This document shows, in pieces, positions 61,740 through 64,000 of a stretch of 64,000 nt of DNA. Source of the DNA: Sphingobacterium oryzagri (GTDB lineage Bacteria; Bacteroidota; Bacteroidia; Sphingobacteriales; Sphingobacteriaceae); the NCBI RefSeq assembly GCF_028736175.1, contig NZ_CP117880.1, positions 1,116,001 through 1,180,000 of the forward strand. The letters are read 5' to 3'. Below the pieces are notes generated by a model, which saw only the letters and a list, made by a program, of their open reading frames with translations, searched no databases and had not been told where the DNA came from. Position numbers and translations under genes: made by a program. Within the stretch, counting starts at the first letter, position 1. Each line of letters opens with the position of its first letter.

Positions 61740-64000
61740 TTATTTTACATCTTTCACCAGTTTGATTGACGTGGTGGTGTTCGGGATAACATAGCGGCCT
61801 TGTTGATCTTTGCTGCTTTCTGGTACACGATAACCGCTGCTTTCTGCAATATTGAGCAGGAAATTTGGCGTGAAGTCTGGATTGGATGTCTGAAGATCAA
61901 GCACGATATCGCTGGTTTTCGGATCGTATGTCAATGCTGCAATCTCGCCAGCATCCATCGTGAGGTAAAGCTTTTCTTCAGCCAGAAATACCCGCGCTTT
62001 GGAGGCGGTGGTTACATCAACCTTAATTTTGCCTTTGTTCTCGCTGAGCTTTCCACTGAATGACAACCAGCCAAACTCCGGATGGCGAATAATGTAGGTG
62101 CCGGAGTTGACCGCGTAACCATAAAATCCAGATCCATAATCACCAGAAATACCATCGTTAGCCAATGTGGACGGGTAGGAGTGAAAAGCGCCCGGCGCAA
62201 AGCCATCTTGTGTTACATTGGCCAAAGCACCCATCATTCCGGCATGGCCGATCCGAAGTAAGTAAAAGTCTGACGGGTTTTCGCGGTAATCCGTCAGCAC
62301 CGGAATAGCATTTAAAGCCGAGCCATAATGATGGATTTGCCGCTCTATGCGTGCAAGCTTTCCGCCGTATACAAAGTCCCAATAACGTCTGGCACTGCCG
62401 TTATAACCCCAATGTGGCACGGTCGGCATGTAGGCCAGGATAGCGTTTAAGGTAACTCGGGCTTTCTCGTCGAATCCAAAATAACTAGACCACATATATA
62501 CCTCTTCCTGCCCGGTAGAATCCCAGGGCATTTCGCTTCCAAAAGGATAATTTAACGTTTTCCAATGCAAGGCTCGTGCTTTCATCAGGTCTTCCAGCTT
62601 TTGGGCGGCATCGGTTAGTCCTTCTTTCTTCAAGTCCAGCAAGATTAGTAAAAAGATACTGCCTTCCATTTGTCCAAACTGCGCATAATGTGGCGCTTTC
62701 TCGACCATGGCGACCGTTGTTTGAAATGCTCGGTCCAAATAAGTTTGCCATTTTTCTTCAGCAGCAAGTTGATTGTAGTTTCTTGCTAAACGATACAGTA
62801 CCCAGTGGGCTGCTGCTACGTGCGGATAGTTGTACGAACGACCGATATTATCGGCTTCTTTTTTAGGCCAGGCCGCCCAGGTTTTATAATTTACCGAATC
62901 GCTGTATGTGCCTTTCGGAAAGGAATCGGGCTCATAGTAAAATAAACTCTTCACCACACCATATTTATGAGGCCCATCTTTGTGCTGTATCCGGCCAAAC
63001 AGGGTTTCATTGGCAAAGCGTTTAAGCTTGCTGATTTCCGCCGCCTCGGGTTGCACGAGCTGTTTCATCATAGCCGCTAGCCAGCTTGCGGCTCCGGCTT
63101 CATCACTCAAGCCGGCAAACCAGGCGTTGCGGTGCTGGGTAACCGGTGTTTTGGTTTCGTAATCGTAGGTGATCACGGATGGCGACCGACCAAACAGATC
63201 GTTGGGATTTTCATACCATTGCTGGGTTGTTAAGAACTGACCTAAGTCTTTTACCACGTCGTGTTCTGGTTTGATCACCTTATATTGAATGGTCTGGACC
63301 AAGCCATCATCGTAGGTGATGTTTAGTCGTGCCCTTCCCCAGGTATTTCCTTTTACCAAATAACTCGCCCATTTTCCTTTGGTTTTTGGCAGGGGCTCCA
63401 ACGTGAGTGCACCGCTCGGGTATACGGAGATGTCTTTTACTTGCTTACCGTATTTAAGAAACAGCTTTGCCGGATTGTCAAGCGGTAATAAATAGCCCGG
63501 TGCGCCAACAGCTACGGGGCGTTTTTGGCGAACCAGTTCTTCTTCGATTTGTTTTATACTTGGCGCCAAAACAAAGCGCAAAGCGTAGCTTTTCGATTCG
63601 CCTGGTTTCAACACGATGGCGCTGGGTTCATTCCACTGCTCCACACCTTTCCACTCATTTTCGGCATATGCTTTACTATGGATGGTCCACTCGTGAAAAC
63701 CTTCAAACGTGATGCTTCTTGGTGTGGGGTCGCTATTCAGCGGACTGTAGGCTTCAAAAGCAGCATTTTCTTGCGGTAAAACTAATAGGCTGGGTCCTTT
63801 TCCGTGAAGACGGTTGACTTGTAAATAGCCCGCGTCTTTACCGATATACGGATCAAAGAAAACATTGTCGGCATGTGCGCTGTCAAGGTTTTTCCAATCC
63901 ATGTTATTATTGAAGATCATCGGAATGCCCAATCCACCAATTTCATAAGCTGCTTTGCTATTGTTCTTGATAACGAAACGCAAACACAGGTCGCCATCGA
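61740..64000 (-). CDS. DUF5695-like secreted protein (N-terminus beyond window)
   Basis: The frame remains open to the window edge; the visible part is ~752 residues and the real N-terminus lies outside (a TTG at 63983 is internal, preceded by DGDLC). The first ~240 residues are beta-rich; the following ~330 residues have an alpha/alpha-toroid look (YNYPHVAAAHWVLYRLARNY, YAQFGQMEGSIFLLILLDL, YGSALNAIPVLTDYR), and a beta C-terminus follows. It fits DUF5695 proteins next to SusC/D systems and may be a glycan-active enzyme; no proven activity. Convergent with susCD. Confidence 0.72.
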   Translation of the reverse strand, partial: DGDLCLRFVIKNNSKAAYEIGGLGIPMIFNNNMDWKNLDSAHADNVFFDPYIGKDAGYLQVNRLHGKGPSLLVLPQENAAFEAYSPLNSDPTPRSITFEGFHEWTIHSKAYAENEWKGVEQWNEPSAIVLKPGESKSYALRFVLAPSIKQIEEELVRQKRPVAVGAPGYLLPLDNPAKLFLKYGKQVKDISVYPSGALTLEPLPKTKGKWASYLVKGNTWGRARLNITYDDGLVQTIQYKVIKPEHDVVKDLGQFLTTQQWYENPNDLFGRSPSVITYDYETKTPVTQHRNAWFAGLSDEAGAASWLAAMMKQLVQPEAAEISKLKRFANETLFGRIQHKDGPHKYGVVKSLFYYEPDSFPKGTYSDSVNYKTWAAWPKKEADNIGRSYNYPHVAAAHWVLYRLARNYNQLAAEEKWQTYLDRAFQTTVAMVEKAPHYAQFGQMEGSIFLLILLDLKKEGLTDAAQKLEDLMKARALHWKTLNYPFGSEMPWDSTGQEEVYMWSSYFGFDEKARVTLNAILAYMPTVPHWGYNGSARRYWDFVYGGKLARIERQIHHYGSALNAIPVLTDYRENPSDFYLLRIGHAGMMGALANVTQDGFAPGAFHSYPSTLANDGISGDYGSGFYGYAVNSGTYIIRHPEFGWLSFSGKLSENKGKIKVDVTTASKARVFLAEEKLYLTMDAGEIAALTYDPKTSDIVLDLQTSNPDFTPNFLLNIAESSGYRVPESSKDQQGRYVIPNTTTSIKLVKDVK

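Overview
The window looks like a chromosomal piece of a Bacteroidota bacterium, most likely of the Sphingobacteriaceae (Sphingobacterium/Pedobacter-like). This rests on the SusC/SusD pair, many lipoproteins with SusD/HmuY/fimbrillin-type folds, FISUMP, DUF5007 and DUF5695 neighbours, a PorT-type barrel, promoter boxes of the TAnnTTTG type in place of E. coli -10 boxes, and a moderate GC content. No rRNA, tRNA, CRISPR array, prophage or intact insertion sequence was seen.

Layout. 0-1.5 kb: the end of a SusC/D-type locus (fasciclin and DUF5007 lipoproteins). 1.7-9 kb: single genes, namely a CarboxypepD_reg-esterase fusion, a TlpA-like thioredoxin, an XRE regulator with an ACP-like membrane protein, a CPBP protease, and a row of VOC, Arr (rifampin ADP-ribosyltransferase) and RibD/DHFR-like genes. 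9.1-23.2 kb: a large heme-acquisition island. On the minus strand run an HmuR-type TonB receptor, five different HmuY-family lipoproteins in tandem, an S41 lipoprotein peptidase and a heme oxygenase. Divergently on the plus strand run hmuT, hmuU, a fused hmuV-hmuS gene and a short Fur-like winged-helix gene, facing an AraC-type regulator gene. The divergent promoter region carries 21-bp-spaced direct repeats that look like an AraC-type operator. 24.2-29.4 kb: a four-gene operon (ankyrin-repeat protein, DUF2271 protein, PepSY-flavodoxin-FNR membrane reductase, ApbE flavin transferase), a predicted extracytoplasmic flavinylation/electron-transfer module.

29.5-40 kb: a fimbrillin/FISUMP lipoprotein with a small partner, a bestrophin-like channel, a cytosine-deaminase-like amidohydrolase, a 1.4-kb array of hairpin-rich tandem repeats, a FUSC-family transporter, and a secreted phosphodiesterase-alkaline phosphatase fusion. 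40.3-47.1 kb: paiB, an AbiEi/AbiEii toxin-antitoxin module flanked by a perfect 28-bp direct repeat, and a translationally coupled operon of an SbnA-like synthase, an FAD/NAD(P)-binding protein and a Y4yA-type PLP decarboxylase, predicted to make a specialised diamino acid/amine.

47.3-54.6 kb: housekeeping and small regulatory genes (AAA-type ATPase, trxB, a lone DsbD N-terminal domain, VOC, PorT-like and BamA/TamA-like barrels, a stand-alone receiver, a Crp/Fnr regulator). 54.9-64 kb: a secreted HExxH metallopeptidase-like protein and a SusC/SusD pair facing a DUF5695 gene that runs off the window.

The best candidates for new biology are the heme island (operator repeats, HmuY expansion, HmuV-HmuS fusion, Fur-like mini-protein), the SbnA/FAD/Y4yA operon, the AbiE micro-island inserted at a shared terminator hairpin, and the flavinylation operon.
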